Shown: positions 21,487 to 34,849 of the stretch, in pieces
Numbering within the stretch: the first letter of the stretch is position 1
How the letters are laid out: each line of letters begins with the position of its first letter
Assembly (NCBI GenBank): GCA_964057225.1
Contig: OZ059899.1
Span: 10,664,001 to 10,728,000, forward strand
Direction: 5' to 3'
DNA: 64,000 nt
Source: Auanema rhodensis
Taxonomy: Eukaryota; Nematoda; Chromadorea; Rhabditida; Rhabditidae
Program-made: the position numbers and the translations under genes
Notes under the pieces: generated by a model
The model's database searches: none
What the model was told of the DNA's origin: nothing
The model's input: only the letters and a program-made list of their open reading frames with translations

Positions 21487-22020
21487 TCATTTTTTTTTCA
21501 TTTCACTTGTCATTCATAAAAATCTTATTTATCTTTTCCATGATTATTTTGCATTGTGTCATACGAATTACACAGTTGAACAAAACGTGTTTTGAGCAGT
21601 TTCTTTGTTGTCAACATATATATTTTTCTAAAATTCGAAAGCATTTCAGATTGAAATTAGAAAAAAAAGAACTAGTTTTTCCTATTTTAAAAAAAACAAT
21701 GAGAAAAAAAATAAAAAAGAGTGTTAGATATCCAATAATAACTTATACATTAACTTTAATAAAAAAACCTATTAGATTGAAAATTTTTGTCTTACAGTTC
21801 TCCAACAGAACAGACTGATCCTCATTTCTACGATCACATAGAACTCCCGTTTGATATAAAAAAGGGATAGAAATAACGTTTCCAGGATATCAATGATTTG
21901 AGATCTACTGATATTGTAGAAAAATGTAATGTCAGCTTCATAGTTTTTCTGTTAATTTCTCTCATCACAATCGTCTTAGTTTTTTCTCTCATAAGAGTTT
22001 CTGAAATCTTACTTAAACAA

Positions 22021-22093
22021 GGCCGCGTGGCGCAATGGATAACGCGTCTGCTTACGGAGCAGAAAATTGAAGGGTCGTATCTTGCCGTGGTCG
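22021..22093 (+). tRNA. tRNA-Arg(ACG)-like copy 13, T-arm degenerate
   Basis: Class III: anticodon loop TTACGGA, T arm GAAGG-GTCGTAT-CTTGC, T7 tract. Confidence 0.6.
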
Positions 22094-22626
22094 TCATTTT
22101 TTTCATTTCACTTGTCATTCATAAAAATCGAATTTATTTTTTCCATGATTTTTTTTGCATTGTGTCATAAGAATTACACAGTTGAACAAAACGCGTTTTG
22201 AGCAGTTTTTTTGTTGTCAACATATATATTTTTCTGAAATTCGAAAGCATTTCAGATTGAAATTAGAAAAAAAAGAACTAGTTTTTCCTATTTTAAAAGA
22301 AACAATAAGAAAAAAAATAAAAAAGAGTGTTAGATATCCAATTTTAACTTATACATTAACTTTAATAAAAAAACCTATTAGATTGAAAATTTCTGTCTTA
22401 CAGTTCTCCAACAGAACAGACTGATCCTCATTTCTACGATCACATAGAACTCCCGTTTGATATAGAAAAGGGAGAGAAATAATGTTTCCAGGATATCAAT
22501 GATTTGAGATCTACTGATAATGTAGAAAAATGTAATGTCAGCTTCATAGTTTTTCTGTTAATTTCTCTCATCACAATCGTCTTAGTTTTTTCTCTCATAA
22601 GAGTTTCTGAAATCTTACTTAAACAA

Positions 22627-23146
22627 GGCCGCGTGGCGCAATGGTTTGGACTATGAATCCAAAAGTTATTCCAGGGGAATGGTTGCAGTATTACTCGTTA
22701 GACGTGATACAGGAGTTAATACCGTTCAGGAGTATTAACGGAGGCTGATACTCGAAGAGAGTATTATCAGGGTTGAACTTCGCAGATTTGAGTCTAAAAG
22801 GTTTATTAAATAAAGATGGTACAGTGGTAGAAAAAGTTAGATTCGAAAGTGAAGGTTTCTTGGGTTTATATATGATTTAGCTTAAGGGTGATTTTTGATA
22901 TTTGAATAGAAAGGTCACGTTAATGTAAACTATAGAGGTGATAAAAGTTCAACATCCTTTGAGAATGTTGCGCAATAGGTTAATGATACAATTATTCGGT
23001 TAATAGACAATGGTTTAGTGTTTCAGAAGAGTTATGTTTATATTGTAAATCATTATATTTTGTTAATAGTCAGGCATTTGCCGACAAATGGATAACGCGT
23101 CTGCCTACGGAGCAGAAAATTGTAGGGTCAAATCCTGCCGTGGTCG
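22627..23146 (+). pseudogene. tRNA-Arg interrupted in the D loop, copy 14
   Basis: The first 18 nt of the tRNA (22627-22644, ending AATGG) and the last 55 nt (23092-23146) are separated by a 442-bp insert and a second AATGG at 23087-23091. Without removal of the insert no tRNA can form. Confidence 0.85.
22645..23086 (+). mobile_element. 442-bp D-loop insert, copy 1 (type copy)
   Basis: Begins TTTGGACTATGAATCC and ends GCATTTGCCGACA, flanked on both sides by AATGG. It has no coding frame, terminal inverted repeats or poly-A. Its first 130 bases hold a run of hairpins: TTGGA/TCCAA around a 7-nt loop (22646-22662), ATTCC/GGAAT (22668-22680), a perfect 8-bp stem GTTAATAC/GTATTAAC (22715-22739) and CTGATACTC against GAGTATTATCAG (22745-22770). 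AACAT/ATGTT lies near 22951-22969. The flanking AATGG fits a 5-bp target duplication. The element type is unknown; a structured non-coding transposon derivative is my best guess. Confidence 0.6.
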
Positions 23147-23679
23147 TCATTTTTTTTTCATTTCACTTGTCATTCATAAAAATCTTATTTATCTTTTCCA
23201 TGATTATTTTGCATTGTGTCATACGAATTACACAGTTGAACAAAACGTGTTTAGAGCAGTTTCTTTGTTGTCAACATATATATTTTTCTAAAATTCGAAA
23301 GCATTTCAGATTGAAATTAGAAAAAAAAGAACTAGTTTTTCCTATTTTAAAAGAAACAATGAGAAAAAAAATAAAAAAGAGTGTTAGATATCCAATAATA
23401 ACTTATACATTAACTTTAATAAAAAAACCTATTAGATTGAAAATTTTTGTCTTACAGTTCTCCAACAGAACAGACTGATCCTCATTTCTACGATCACATA
23501 GAACTCCCGTTTGATATAAAAAAGGGATAGAAATAACGTTTCCAGGATATCAATGATTTAGATCTACTGATATTGTAGAAAAATGTAATGTCAGCTTCAT
23601 AGTTTTTCTGTTAATTTCTCTCATCACAATCGTCTAAGTTTTTTCTATCATAAGAGTTTCTGAAATCTTACTTGAACAA

Positions 23680-23752
23680 GGCCGCGTGGCGCAATGGATA
23701 ACGCGTCTGCTTACGGAGCAGAAAATTGAAGGGTCGTATCTTGCCGTGGTCG
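23680..23752 (+). tRNA. tRNA-Arg(ACG)-like copy 15, T-arm degenerate
   Basis: Class III, same T arm as the copy at 22021. Confidence 0.6.
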
Positions 23753-24285
23753 TCATTTTTTTCATTTCACTTGTCATTCATAAAAATCGAATTTATTTTT
23801 TCCATGATTTTTTTTGCATTGTGTCATAAGAATTACACAGTTGAACAAAACGCGTTTTGAGCAGTTTTTTTGTTGTCAACATATATATTTTTCTGAAATT
23901 CGAAAGCATTTCAGATTGAAATTAGAAAAAAAAGAACTAGTTTTTCCTATTTTAAAAGAAACAATAAGAAAAAAAATAAAAAAGAGTGTTAGATATCCAA
24001 TTTTAACTTATACATTAACTTTAATAAAAAAACCTATTAGATTGAAAATTTCTGTCTTACAGTTCTCCAACAGAACAGACTGATCCTCATTTCTACGATC
24101 ACATAGAACTCCCGTTTGATATAGAAAAGGGAGAGAAATAATGTTTCCAGGATATCAATGATTTGAGATCTACTGATAATGTAGAAAAATGTAATGTCAG
24201 CTTCATAGTTTTTCTGTTAATTTCTCTCATCACAATCGTCTTAGTTTTTTCTCTCATAAGAGTTTCTGAAATCTTACTTAAACAA

Positions 24286-24805
24286 GGCCGCGTGGCGCAA
24301 TGGTTTGGACTATGAATCCAAAAGTTATTCCAGGGGAATGGTTGCAGTATTACTCGTTAGACGTGATACAGGAGTTAATACCGTTCAGGAGTATTAACGG
24401 AGGCTGATACTCGAAGAGAGTATTATCAGGGTTGAACTTCGCAGATTTGAGTCTAAAAGGTTTATTAAATAAAGATGGTACAGTGGTAGAAAAAGTTAGA
24501 TTCGAAAGTGAAGGTTTCTTGGGTTTATATATGATTTAGCTTAAGGGTGATTTTTGATATTTGAATAGAAAGGTCACGTTAATGTAAACTATAGAGGTGA
24601 TAAAAGTTCAACATCCTTTGAGAATGTTGCGCAATAGGTTAATGATACAATTATTCGGTTAATAGACAATGGTTTAGTGTTTCAGAAGAGTTATGTTTAT
24701 ATTGTAAATCATTATATTTTGTTAATAGTCAGGCATTTGCCGACAAATGGATAACGCGTCTGCTTACGGAGCAGAAAATTGTAGGGTCAAATCCTGCCGT
24801 GGTCC
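24286..24805 (+). pseudogene. tRNA-Arg interrupted in the D loop, copy 16
   Basis: 5' part 24286-24303, 3' part 24751-24805. The 3' acceptor strand ends GGTCC, a further change. Confidence 0.85.
24304..24745 (+). mobile_element. 442-bp D-loop insert, copy 2
   Basis: Nearly identical to the copy at 22645, same position in the tRNA, AATGG repeated at 24746-24750. Confidence 0.6.
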
Positions 24806-25339
24806 TCATTTTTTTTTCATTTCACTTGTCATTCATAAAAATCTTATTTATCTTTTCCATGATTATTTTGCATTGTGTCATACGAATTACACAGTTGAAC
24901 AAAACGTGTTTTGAGCAGTTTCTTTGTTGTCAACATATATATTTTTCTGAAATTCGAAAGCATTTCAGATTGAAATTAGAAAAAAAAGAACTAGTTTTTC
25001 CTATTTTAAAAGAAACAATAAGAAAAAAAATAAAAAAGAGTGTTAGATATCCAATTTTAACTTATACATTAACTTTAATAAAAAAACCTATTAGATTGAA
25101 AATTTCTGTCTTACAGTTCTCCAACAGAACAGACTGATCCTCATTTCTACGATCACATAGAACTCCCGTTTGATATAGAAAAGGGAGAGAAATAATGTTT
25201 CCAGGATATCAATGATTTGAGATCTACTGATATTGTAGAAAAATGTAATGTCAGCTTCATAGTTTTTCTGTTAATTTCTCTCATCACAATCGTCTTAGTT
25301 TTTTCTCTCATAAGAGTTTCTGAAATCTTACTTAAACAA

Positions 25340-25412
25340 GGCCGCGTGGCGCAATGGATAACGCGTCTGCTTACGGAGCAGAAAATTGAAGGGTCGTATC
25401 TTGCCGTGGTCG
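25340..25412 (+). tRNA. tRNA-Arg(ACG)-like copy 17, T-arm degenerate
   Basis: Class III. Confidence 0.6.
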
Positions 25413-25944
25413 TCATTTTTTTCATTTCACTTGTCATTCATAAAAATCGAATTTATTTTTTCCATGATTTTTTTTGCATTGTGTCATAAGAATTACACAG
25501 TTGAACAAAACGTGTTTTGAGCAGTTTCTTTGTTGTCAACATATATATTTTTCTGAAATTCGAAAGCATTTCAGATTGAAATTAGAAAAAAAAGAACTAG
25601 TTTTTCCTATTTTAAAAGAAACAATGAGAAAAAAAATAAAAAAGAGTGTTAGATATCCAATAATAACTTATACATTAACTTTAATAAAAAAACCTATTAG
25701 ATTGAAAATTTTTGTCTTACAGTTCTCCAACAGAACAGACTGATCCTCATTTCTACGATCACATAGAACTCCCGTTTGATATAAAAAAGGGATAGAAATA
25801 ACGTTTCCAGGATATCAATGATTTAGATCTACTGATATTGTAGAAAAATGTAATGTCAGCTTCATAGTTTTTCTGTTAATTTCTCTCATCACAATCGTCT
25901 AAGTTTTTTCTATCATAAGAGTTTCTGAAATCTTACTTGAACAA

Positions 25945-26017
25945 GGCCGCGTGGCGCAATGGATAACGCGTCTGCTTACGGAGCAGAAAATTGAAGGGTC
26001 GTATCTTGCCGTGGTCG
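25945..26017 (+). tRNA. tRNA-Arg(ACG)-like copy 18, T-arm degenerate
   Basis: Class III. Confidence 0.6.
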
Positions 26018-26550
26018 TCATTTTTTTCATTTCACTTGTCATTCATAAAAATCGAATTTATTTTTTCCATGATTTTTTTTGCATTGTGTCATAAGAATTA
26101 CACAGTTGAACAAAACGTGTTTTGAGCAGTTTCTTTGTTGTCAACATATATATTTTTCTGAAATTCGAAAGCATTTCAGATTGAAATTAGAAAAAAAAGA
26201 ACTAGTTTTTCCTATTTTAAAAGAAACAATGAGAAAAAAAATAAAAAAGAGTGTTAGATATCCAATTTCAACTTATACATTAACTTTCATAAAATAACCT
26301 ATTAGATTGAAATTTGCTGTCTCACAGTTCTCCAACAGAACAGACTGATCCTCATTTCTACGATCACATAGAACTCCCGTTTGATATAAAAAAGGGATAG
26401 AAATAACGTTTCCAGGATATCAATGATTTGAGATCTACTGATATTGTAGAAAAATGTAATGTCAGCTTCATAGTTTTTCTGTTAATTTCTCTCATAACAA
26501 TCGTCTAAGTTTTTTCTATCATAAGAGTTTCTGGAATCTTACTTGAACAA

Positions 26551-26623
26551 GGCCGCGTGGCGCAATGGATATTGCGTCTGCTTACGGAGCAGAAAATTGA
26601 AGGGTCGTATCTTGCCGTGGTCG
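26551..26623 (+). tRNA. tRNA-Arg(ACG)-like copy 19, T-arm degenerate
   Basis: Class III with GGATATTGCG in the D arm in place of GGATAACGCG. The only other copy with this change is at 35457, so the two monomers are linked by segmental duplication. Confidence 0.57.
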
Positions 26624-27156
26624 TCATTTTTTTCATTTCACTTGTCATTCATAAAAATCGAATTTATTTTTTCCATGATTTTTTTTGCATTGTGTCATAA
26701 GAATTACACAGTTGAACAAAACGTGTTTTGAGCAGTTTCTTTGTTGTCAACATATATATTTTTCTGAAATTCGAAAGCATTTCAGATTGAAATTAGAAAA
26801 AAAAGAACTAGTTTTTCCTATTTTAAAAGAAACAATAAGAAAAAAAATAAAAAAGAGTGTTAGATATCCAATTTTAACTTATACATTAACTTTAATAAAA
26901 AAACCTATTAGATTGAAAATTTCTGTCTTACAGTTCTCCAACAGAACAGACTGATCCTCATTTCTACGATCACATAGAACTCCCGTTTGATATAGAAAAG
27001 GAAGAGAAATAATGTTTCCAGGATATCAATGATTTGAGATCTACTGATAATGTAGAAAAATGTAATGTCAGCTTCATAGTTTTTCTGTTAATTTCTCTCA
27101 TCACAATCGTCTAAGTTTTTTCTATCATAAGAGTTTCTGAAATCTTACTTGAACAA

Positions 27157-27229
27157 GGCCGCGTGGCGCAATGGATAACGCGTCTGCTTACGGAGCAGAA
27201 AATTGAAGGGTCGTATCTTGCCGTGGTCG
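27157..27229 (+). tRNA. tRNA-Arg(ACG)-like copy 20, T-arm degenerate
   Basis: Class III. Confidence 0.6.
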
Positions 27230-27762
27230 TCATTTTTTTCATTTCACTTGTCATTCATAAAAATCGAATTTATTTTTTCCATGATTTTTTTTGCATTGTG
27301 TCATAAGAATTACACAGTTGAACAAAACGCGTTTTGAGCAGTTTTTTTGTTGTCAACATATATATTTTTCTGAAATTCGAAAGCATTTCAGATTGAAATT
27401 AGAAAAAAAAGAACTAGTTTTTCCTATTTTAAAAGAAACAATAAGAAAAAAAATAAAAAAGAGTGTTAGATATCCAATTTTAACTTATACATTAACTTTA
27501 ATAAAAAAACCTATTAGATTGAAAATTTCTGTCTTACAGTTCTCCAACAGAACAGACTGATCCTCATTTCTACGATCACATAGAACTCCCGTTTGATATA
27601 GAAAAGGGAGAGAAATAATGTTTCCAGGATATCAATGATTTGAGATCTACTGATAATGTAGAAAAATGTAATGTCAGCTTCATAGTTTTTCTGTTAATTT
27701 CTCTCATCACAATCGTCTTAGTTTTTTCTCTCATAAGAGTTTCTGAAATCTTACTTAAACAA

Positions 27763-28282
27763 GGCCGCGTGGCGCAATGGTTTGGACTATGAATCCAAAA
27801 GTTATTCCAGGGGAATGGTTGCAGTATTACTCGTTAGACGTGATACAGGAGTTAATACCGTTCAGGAGTATTAACGGAGGCTGATACTCGAAGAGAGTAT
27901 TATCAGGGTTGAACTTCGCAGATTTGAGTCTAAAAGGTTTATTAAATAAAGATGGTACAGTGGTAGAAAAAGTTAGATTCGAAAGTGAAGGTTTCTTGGG
28001 TTTATATATGATTTAGCTTAAGGGTGATATTTGATATTTGAATAGAAAGGTCACGTTAATGTAAACTATAGAGGTGATAAAAGTTCAACATCCTTTGAGA
28101 ATGTTGCGCAATAGGTTAATGATACAATTATTCGGTTAATAGACAATGGTTTAGTGTTTCAGAAGAGTTATGTTTATATTGTAAATCATTATATTTTGTT
28201 AATAGTCAGGCATTTGCCGACAAATGGATAACGCGTCTGCTTACGGAGCAGAAAATTGTAGGGTCAAATCCTGCCGTGGTCG
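27763..28282 (+). pseudogene. tRNA-Arg interrupted in the D loop, copy 21
   Basis: 5' part 27763-27780, 3' part 28228-28282 with anticodon loop TTACGGA. Confidence 0.85.
27781..28222 (+). mobile_element. 442-bp D-loop insert, copy 3
   Basis: Same insert; it carries GGTGATATTTG where the type copy has GGTGATTTTTG. It shares this variant with the copies at 32153 and 36081. Confidence 0.6.
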
Positions 28283-28816
28283 TCATTTTTTTTTCATTTC
28301 ACTTGTCATTCATAAAAATCTTATTTATCTTTTCCATGATTATTTTGCATTGTGTCATACGAATTACACAGTTGAACAAAACGTGTTTTGAGCAGTTTCT
28401 TTGTTGTCAACATATATATTTTTCTAAAATTCGAAAGCATTTCAGATTGAAATTAGAAAAAAAAGAACTAGTTTTTCCTATTTTAAAAGAAACAATGAGA
28501 AAAAAAATAAAAAAGAGTGTTAGATATCCAATAATAACTTATACATTAACTTTAATAAAAAAACCTATTAGATTGAAAATTTTTGTCTTACAGTTCTCCA
28601 ACAGAACAGACTGATCCTCATTTCTACGATCACATAGAACTCCCGTTTGATATAAAAAAGGGATAGAAATAACGTTTCCAGGATATCAATGATTTGAGAT
28701 CTACTGATATTGTAGAAAAATGTAATGTCAGCTTCATAGTTTTTCTGTTAATTTCTCTCATCACAATCGTCTTAGTTTTTTCTCTCATAAGAGTTTCTGA
28801 AATCTTACTTAAACAA

Positions 28817-28889
28817 GGCCGCGTGGCGCAATAGATAACGCGTCTGCTTACGGAGCAGAAAATTGAAGGGTCGTATCTTGCCGTGGTCG
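28817..28889 (+). tRNA. tRNA-Arg(ACG)-like copy 22, T-arm degenerate
   Basis: Class III with AATAGATAA in the D loop (G18 changed to A). Confidence 0.57.
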
Positions 28890-29422
28890 TCATTTTTTTC
28901 ATTTCACTTGTCATTCATAAAAATCGAATTTATTTTTTCCATGATTTTTTTTGCATTGTGTCATAAGAATTACACAGTTGAACAAAACGTGTTTTGAGCA
29001 GTTTCTTTGTTGTCAACATATATATTTTTCTGAAATTCGAAAGCATTTCAGATTGAAATTAGAAAAAAAAGAACTAGTTTTTCCTATTTTAAAAGAAACA
29101 ATAAGAAAAAAAATAAAAAAGAGTGTTAGATATCCAATTTTAACTTATACATTAACTTTAATAAAAAAACCTATTAGATTGAAAATTTCTGTCTTACAGT
29201 TCTTCAACAGAACAGACTGATCCTCATTTCTACGATCACATAGAACTCCCGTTTGATATAGAAAAGGAAGAGAAATAATGTTTCCAGGATATCAATGATT
29301 TGAGATCTACTGATAATGTAGAAAAATGTAATGTCAGCTTCATAGTTTTTCTGTTAATTTCTCTCATCACAATCGTCTTAGTTTTTTCTCTCATAAGAGT
29401 TTCTGAAATCTTACTTAAACAA

Positions 29423-29942
29423 GGCCGCGTGGCGCAATGGTTTGGACTATGAATCCAAAAGTTATTCCAGGGGAATGGTTGCAGTATTACTCGTTAGACG
29501 TGATACAGGAGTTAATACCGTTCAGGAGTATTAACGGAGGCTGATACTCGAAGAGAGTATTATCAGGGTTGAACTTCGCAGATTTGAGTCTAAAAGGTTT
29601 ATTAAATAAAGATGGTACAGTGGTAGAAAAAGTTAGATTCGAAAGTGAAGGTTTCTTGGGTTTATATATGATTTAGCTTAAGGGTGATTTTTGATATTTG
29701 AATAGAAAGGTCACGTTAATGTAAACTATAGAGGTGATAAAAGTTCAACATCCTTTGAGAATGTTGCGCAATAGGTTAATGATACAATTATTCGGTTAAT
29801 AGACAATGGTTTAGTGTTTCAGAAGAGTTATGTTTATATTGTAAATCATTATATTTTGTTAATAGTCAGGCATTTGCCGACAAATGGATAACGCGTCTGC
29901 CTACGGAGCAGAAAATTGTAGGGTCAAATCCTGCCGTGGTCG
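29423..29942 (+). pseudogene. tRNA-Arg interrupted in the D loop, copy 23
   Basis: 5' part 29423-29440, 3' part 29888-29942. Confidence 0.85.
29441..29882 (+). mobile_element. 442-bp D-loop insert, copy 4
   Basis: Same insert as at 22645, AATGG at 29883-29887. Confidence 0.6.
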
Positions 29943-30475
29943 TCATTTTTTTTTCATTTCACTTGTCATTCATAAAAATCTTATTTATCTTTTCCATGAT
30001 TATTTTGCATTGTGTCATACGAATTACACAGTTGAACAAAACGTGTTTAGAGCAGTTTCTTTGTTGTCAACATATATATTTTTCTAAAATTCGAAAGCAT
30101 TTCAGATTGAAATTAGAAAAAAAAGAACTAGTTTTTCCTATTTCAAAAGAAACAATGAGAAAAAAAATAAAAAAGAGTGTTAGATATCCAATAATAACTT
30201 ATACATTAACTTTCATAAAATAACCTATTAGATTGAAATTTGCTGTCTTACAGTTCTCCAACAGAACAGACTGATCCTCATTTCTACGATCACATAGAAC
30301 TCCCGTTTGATATAAAAAAGGGATAGAAATAACGTTTCCAGGATATCAATGATTTAGATCTACTGATATTGTAGAAAAATGTAATGTCAGCTTCATAGTT
30401 TTTCTGTTAATTTCTCTCATCACAATCGTCTTAGTTTTTTCTCTCATAAGAGTTTCTGAAATCTTACTTAAACAA

Positions 30476-30995
30476 GGCCGCGTGGCGCAATGGTTTGGAC
30501 TATGAATCCAAAAGTTATTCCAGGGGAATGGTTGCAGTATTACTCGTTAGACGTGATACAGGAGTTAATACCGTTCAGGAGTATTAACGGAGGCTGATAC
30601 TCGAAGAGAGTATTATCAGGGTTGAACTTCGCAGATTTGAGTCTAAAAGGTTTATTAAATAAAGATGGTACAGTGGTAGAAAAAGTTAGATTCGAAAGTG
30701 AAGGTTTCTTGGGTTTATATATGATTTAGCTTAAGGGTGATTTTTGATATTTGAATAGAAAGGTCACGTTAATGTAAACTATAGAGGTGATAAAAGTTCA
30801 ACATCCTTTGAGAATGTTGCGCAATAGGTTAATGATACAATTATTCGGTTAATAGACAATGGTTTAGTGTTTCAGAAGAGTTATGTTTATATTGTAAATC
30901 ATTATATTTTGTTAATAGTCAGGCATTTGCCGACAAATGGATAACGCGTCTGCCTACGGAGCAGAAAATTGTAGGGTCAAATCCTGCCGTGGTCG
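30476..30995 (+). pseudogene. tRNA-Arg interrupted in the D loop, copy 24
   Basis: 5' part 30476-30493, 3' part 30941-30995. Two interrupted copies are adjacent here (29423 and 30476), breaking the usual alternation. Confidence 0.85.
30494..30935 (+). mobile_element. 442-bp D-loop insert, copy 5
   Basis: Same insert, AATGG at 30936-30940. Confidence 0.6.
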
Positions 30996-31528
30996 TCATT
31001 TTTTTTTCATTTCACTTGTCATTCATAAAAATCTTATTTATCTTTTCCATGATTATTTTGCATTGTGTCATACGAATTACACAGTTGAACAAAACGTGTT
31101 TAGAGCAGTTTCTTTGTTGTCAACATATATATTTTTCTAAAATTCGAAAGCATTTCAGATTGAAATTAGAAAAAAAAGAACTAGTTTTTCCTATTTTAAA
31201 AGAAACAATGAGAAAAAAAATAAAAAAGAGTGTTAGATATCCAATAATAACTTATACATTAACTTTCATAAAATAACCTATTAGATTGAAATTTGCTGTC
31301 TTACAGTTCTCCAACAGAACAGACTGATCCTCATTTCTACGATCACATAGAACTCCCGTTTGATATAAAAAAGGGATAGAAATAACGTTTCCAGGATATC
31401 AATGATTTAGATCTACTGATATTGTAGAAAAATGTAATGTCAGCTTCATAGTTTTTCTGTTAATTTCTCTCATCACAATCGTCTAAGTTTTTTCTATCAT
31501 AAGAGTTTCTGAAATCTTACTTGAACAA

Positions 31529-31601
31529 GGCCGCGTGGCGCAATGGATAACGCGTCTGCTTACGGAGCAGAAAATTGAAGGGTCGTATCTTGCCGTGGTC
31601 G
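31529..31601 (+). tRNA. tRNA-Arg(ACG)-like copy 25, T-arm degenerate
   Basis: Class III. Confidence 0.6.
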
Positions 31602-32134
31602 TCATTTTTTTCATTTCACTTGTCATTCATAAAAATCGAATTTATTTTTTCCATGATTTTTTTTGCATTGTGTCATAAGAATTACACAGTTGAACAAAAC
31701 GCGTTTTGAGCAGTTTTTTTGTTGTCAACATATATATTTTTCTGAAATTCGAAAGCATTTCAGATTGAAATTAGAAAAAAAAGAACTAGTTTTTCCTATT
31801 TTAAAAGAAACAATAAGAAAAAAAATAAAAAAGAGTGTTAGATATCCAATTTTAACTTATACATTAACTTTAATAAAAAAACCTATTAGATTGAAAATTT
31901 CTGTCTTACAGTTCTCCAACAGAACAGACTGATCCTCATTTCTACGATCACATAGAACTCCCGTTTGATATAGAAAAGGGAGAGAAATAATGTTTCCAGG
32001 ATATCAATGATTTGAGATCTACTGATAATGTAGAAAAATGTAATGTCAGCTTCATAGTTTTTCTGTTAATTTCTCTCATCACAATCGTCTTAGTTTTTTC
32101 TCTCATAAGAGTTTCTGAAATCTTACTTAAACAA

Positions 32135-32654
32135 GGCCGCGTGGCGCAATGGTTTGGACTATGAATCCAAAAGTTATTCCAGGGGAATGGTTGCAGTATT
32201 ACTCGTTAGACGTGATACAGGAGTTAATACCGTTCAGGAGTATTAACGGAGGCTGATACTCGAAGAGAGTATTATCAGGGTTGAACTTCGCAGATTTGAG
32301 TCTAAAAGGTTTATTAAATAAAGATGGTACAGTGGTAGAAAAAGTTAGATTCGAAAGTGAAGGTTTCTTGGGTTTATATATGATTTAGCTTAAGGGTGAT
32401 ATTTGATATTTGAATAGAAAGGTCACGTTAATGTAAACTATAGAGGTGATAAAAGTTCAACATCCTTTGAGAATGTTGCGCAATAGGTTAATGATACAAT
32501 TATTCGGTTAATAGACAATGGTTTAGTGTTTCAGAAGAGTTATGTTTATATTGTAAATCATTATATTTTGTTAATAGTCAGGCATTTGCCGACAAATGGA
32601 TAACGCGTCTGCTTACGGAGCAGAAAATTGTAGGGTCAAATCCTGCCGTGGTCG
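32135..32654 (+). pseudogene. tRNA-Arg interrupted in the D loop, copy 26
   Basis: 5' part 32135-32152, 3' part 32600-32654. Confidence 0.85.
32153..32594 (+). mobile_element. 442-bp D-loop insert, copy 6
   Basis: Same insert with the GGTGATATTTG variant, AATGG at 32595-32599. Confidence 0.6.
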
Positions 32655-33188
32655 TCATTTTTTTTTCATTTCACTTGTCATTCATAAAAATCTTATTTAT
32701 CTTTTCCATGATTATTTTGCATTGTGTCATACGAATTACACAGTTGAACAAAACGTGTTTTGAGCAGTTTCTTTGTTGTCAACATATATATTTTTCTAAA
32801 ATTCGAAAGCATTTCAGATTGAAATTAGAAAAAAAAGAACTAGTTTTTCCTATTTTAAAAGAAACAATGAGAAAAAAAATAAAAAAGAGTGTTAGATATC
32901 CAATAATAACTTATACATTAACTTTAATAAAAAAACCTATTAGATTGAAAATTTTTGTCTTACAGTTCTCCAACAGAACAGACTGATCCTCATTTCTACG
33001 ATCACATAGAACTCCCGTTTGATATAAAAAAGGGATAGAAATAACGTTTCCAGGATATCAATGATTTGAGATCTACTGATATTGTAGAAAAATGTAATGT
33101 CAGCTTCATAGTTTTTCTGTTAATTTCTCTCATCACAATCGTCTTAGTTTTTTCTCTCATAAGAGTTTCTGAAATCTTACTTAAACAA

Positions 33189-33261
33189 GGCCGCGTGGCG
33201 CAATGGATAACGCGTCTGCTTACGGAGCAGAAAATTGAAGGGTCGTATCTTGCCGTGGTCG
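33189..33261 (+). tRNA. tRNA-Arg(ACG)-like copy 27, T-arm degenerate
   Basis: Class III. Confidence 0.6.
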
Positions 33262-33794
33262 TCATTTTTTTCATTTCACTTGTCATTCATAAAAATCGAA
33301 TTTATTTTTTCCATGATTTTTTTTGCATTGTGTCATAAGAATTACACAGTTGAACAAAACGTGTTTTGAGCAGTTTCTTTGTTGTCAACATATATATTTT
33401 TCTGAAATTCGAAAGCATTTCAGATTGAAATTAGAAAAAAAAGAACTAGTTTTTCCTATTTTAAAAGAAACAATAAGAAAAAAAATAAAAAAGAGTGTTA
33501 GATATCCAATTTTAACTTATACATTAACTTTAATAAAAAAACCTATTAGATTGAAAATTTCTGTCTTACAGTTCTCCAACAGAACAGACTGATCCTCATT
33601 TCTAGGATCACATAGAACTCCCGTTTGATATAAAAAAGGGATAGAAATAATGTTTCCAGGATATCAATGATTTGAGATCTACTGATAATGTAGAAAAATG
33701 TAATGTCAGCTTCATAGTTTTTCTGTTAATTTCTCTCATCACAATCGTCTTAGTTTTTTCTCTCATAAGAGTTTCTGAAATCTTACTTAAACAA

Positions 33795-34314
33795 GGCCGC
33801 GTGGCGCAATGGTTTGGACTATGAATCCAAAAGTTATTCCAGGGGAATGGTTGCAGTATTACTCGTTAGACGTGATACAGGAGTTAATACCGTTCAGGAG
33901 TATTAACGGAGGCTGATACTCGAAGAGAGTATTATTAGGGTTGAACTTCGCAGATTTGAGTCTAAAAGGTTTATTAAATAAAGATGGTACAGTGGTAGAA
34001 AAAGTTAGATTCGAAAGTGAAGGTTTCTTGGGTTTATATATGATTTAGCTTAAGGGTGATTTTTGATATTTGAATAGAAAGGTCACGTTAATGTAAACTA
34101 TAGAGGTGATAAAAGTTCAACATCCTTTGAGAATGTTGCGCAATAGGTTAATGATACAATTATTCGGTTAATAGACAATGGTTTAGTGTTTCAGAAGAGT
34201 TATGTTTATATTGTAAATCATTATATTTTGTTAATAGTCAGGCATTTGCCGACAAATGGATAACGCGTCTGCCTACGGAGCAGAAAATTGTAGGGTCAAA
34301 TCCTGCCGTGGTCG
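33795..34314 (+). pseudogene. tRNA-Arg interrupted in the D loop, copy 28
   Basis: 5' part 33795-33812, 3' part 34260-34314. Confidence 0.85.
33813..34254 (+). mobile_element. 442-bp D-loop insert, copy 7
   Basis: Same insert; one base differs in the fourth hairpin (GTATTATTAG for GTATTATCAG). Confidence 0.6.
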
Positions 34315-34849
34315 TCATTTTTTTTTCATTTCACTTGTCATTCATAAAAATCTTATTTATCTTTTCCATGATTATTTTGCATTGTGTCATACGAATTACA
34401 CAGTTGAACAAAACGTGTTTAGAGCAGTTTCTTTGTTGTCAACATATATATTTTTCTAAAATTCGAAAGCATTTCAGATTGAAATTAGAAAAAAAAGAAC
34501 TAGTTTTTCCTATTTTAAAAGAAACAATGAGAAAAAAAAAATAAAAAAGAGTGTTAGATATCCAATAATAACTTATACATTAACTTTAATAAAAAAACCT
34601 ATTAGATTGAAAATTTTTGTCTTACAGTTCTCCAACAGAACAGACTGATCCTCATTTCTACGATCACATAGAACTCCCGTTTGATATAAAAAAGGGATAG
34701 AAATAACGTTTCCAGGATATCAATGATTTAGATCTACTGATATTGTAGAAAAATGTAATGTCAGCTTCATAGTTTTTCTGTTAATTTCTCTCATCACAAT
34801 CGTCTAAGTTTTTTCTATCATAAGAGTTTCTGAAATCTTACTTGAACAA

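Noticed and set aside
22645..23086. The 442-bp insert as a tRNA intron
   Set aside because: Nuclear tRNA introns lie next to the anticodon, not in the D loop. The insert also carries a repeated AATGG at its end, as expected of a target duplication.
22645..23086. The 442-bp insert as a SINE or group I/II intron
   Set aside because: A weak A-box-like ACAGTGGTAGA and a TTCGA nearby are too close together for a Pol III promoter. No poly-A or tail repeat and no group II domain V pattern were seen.
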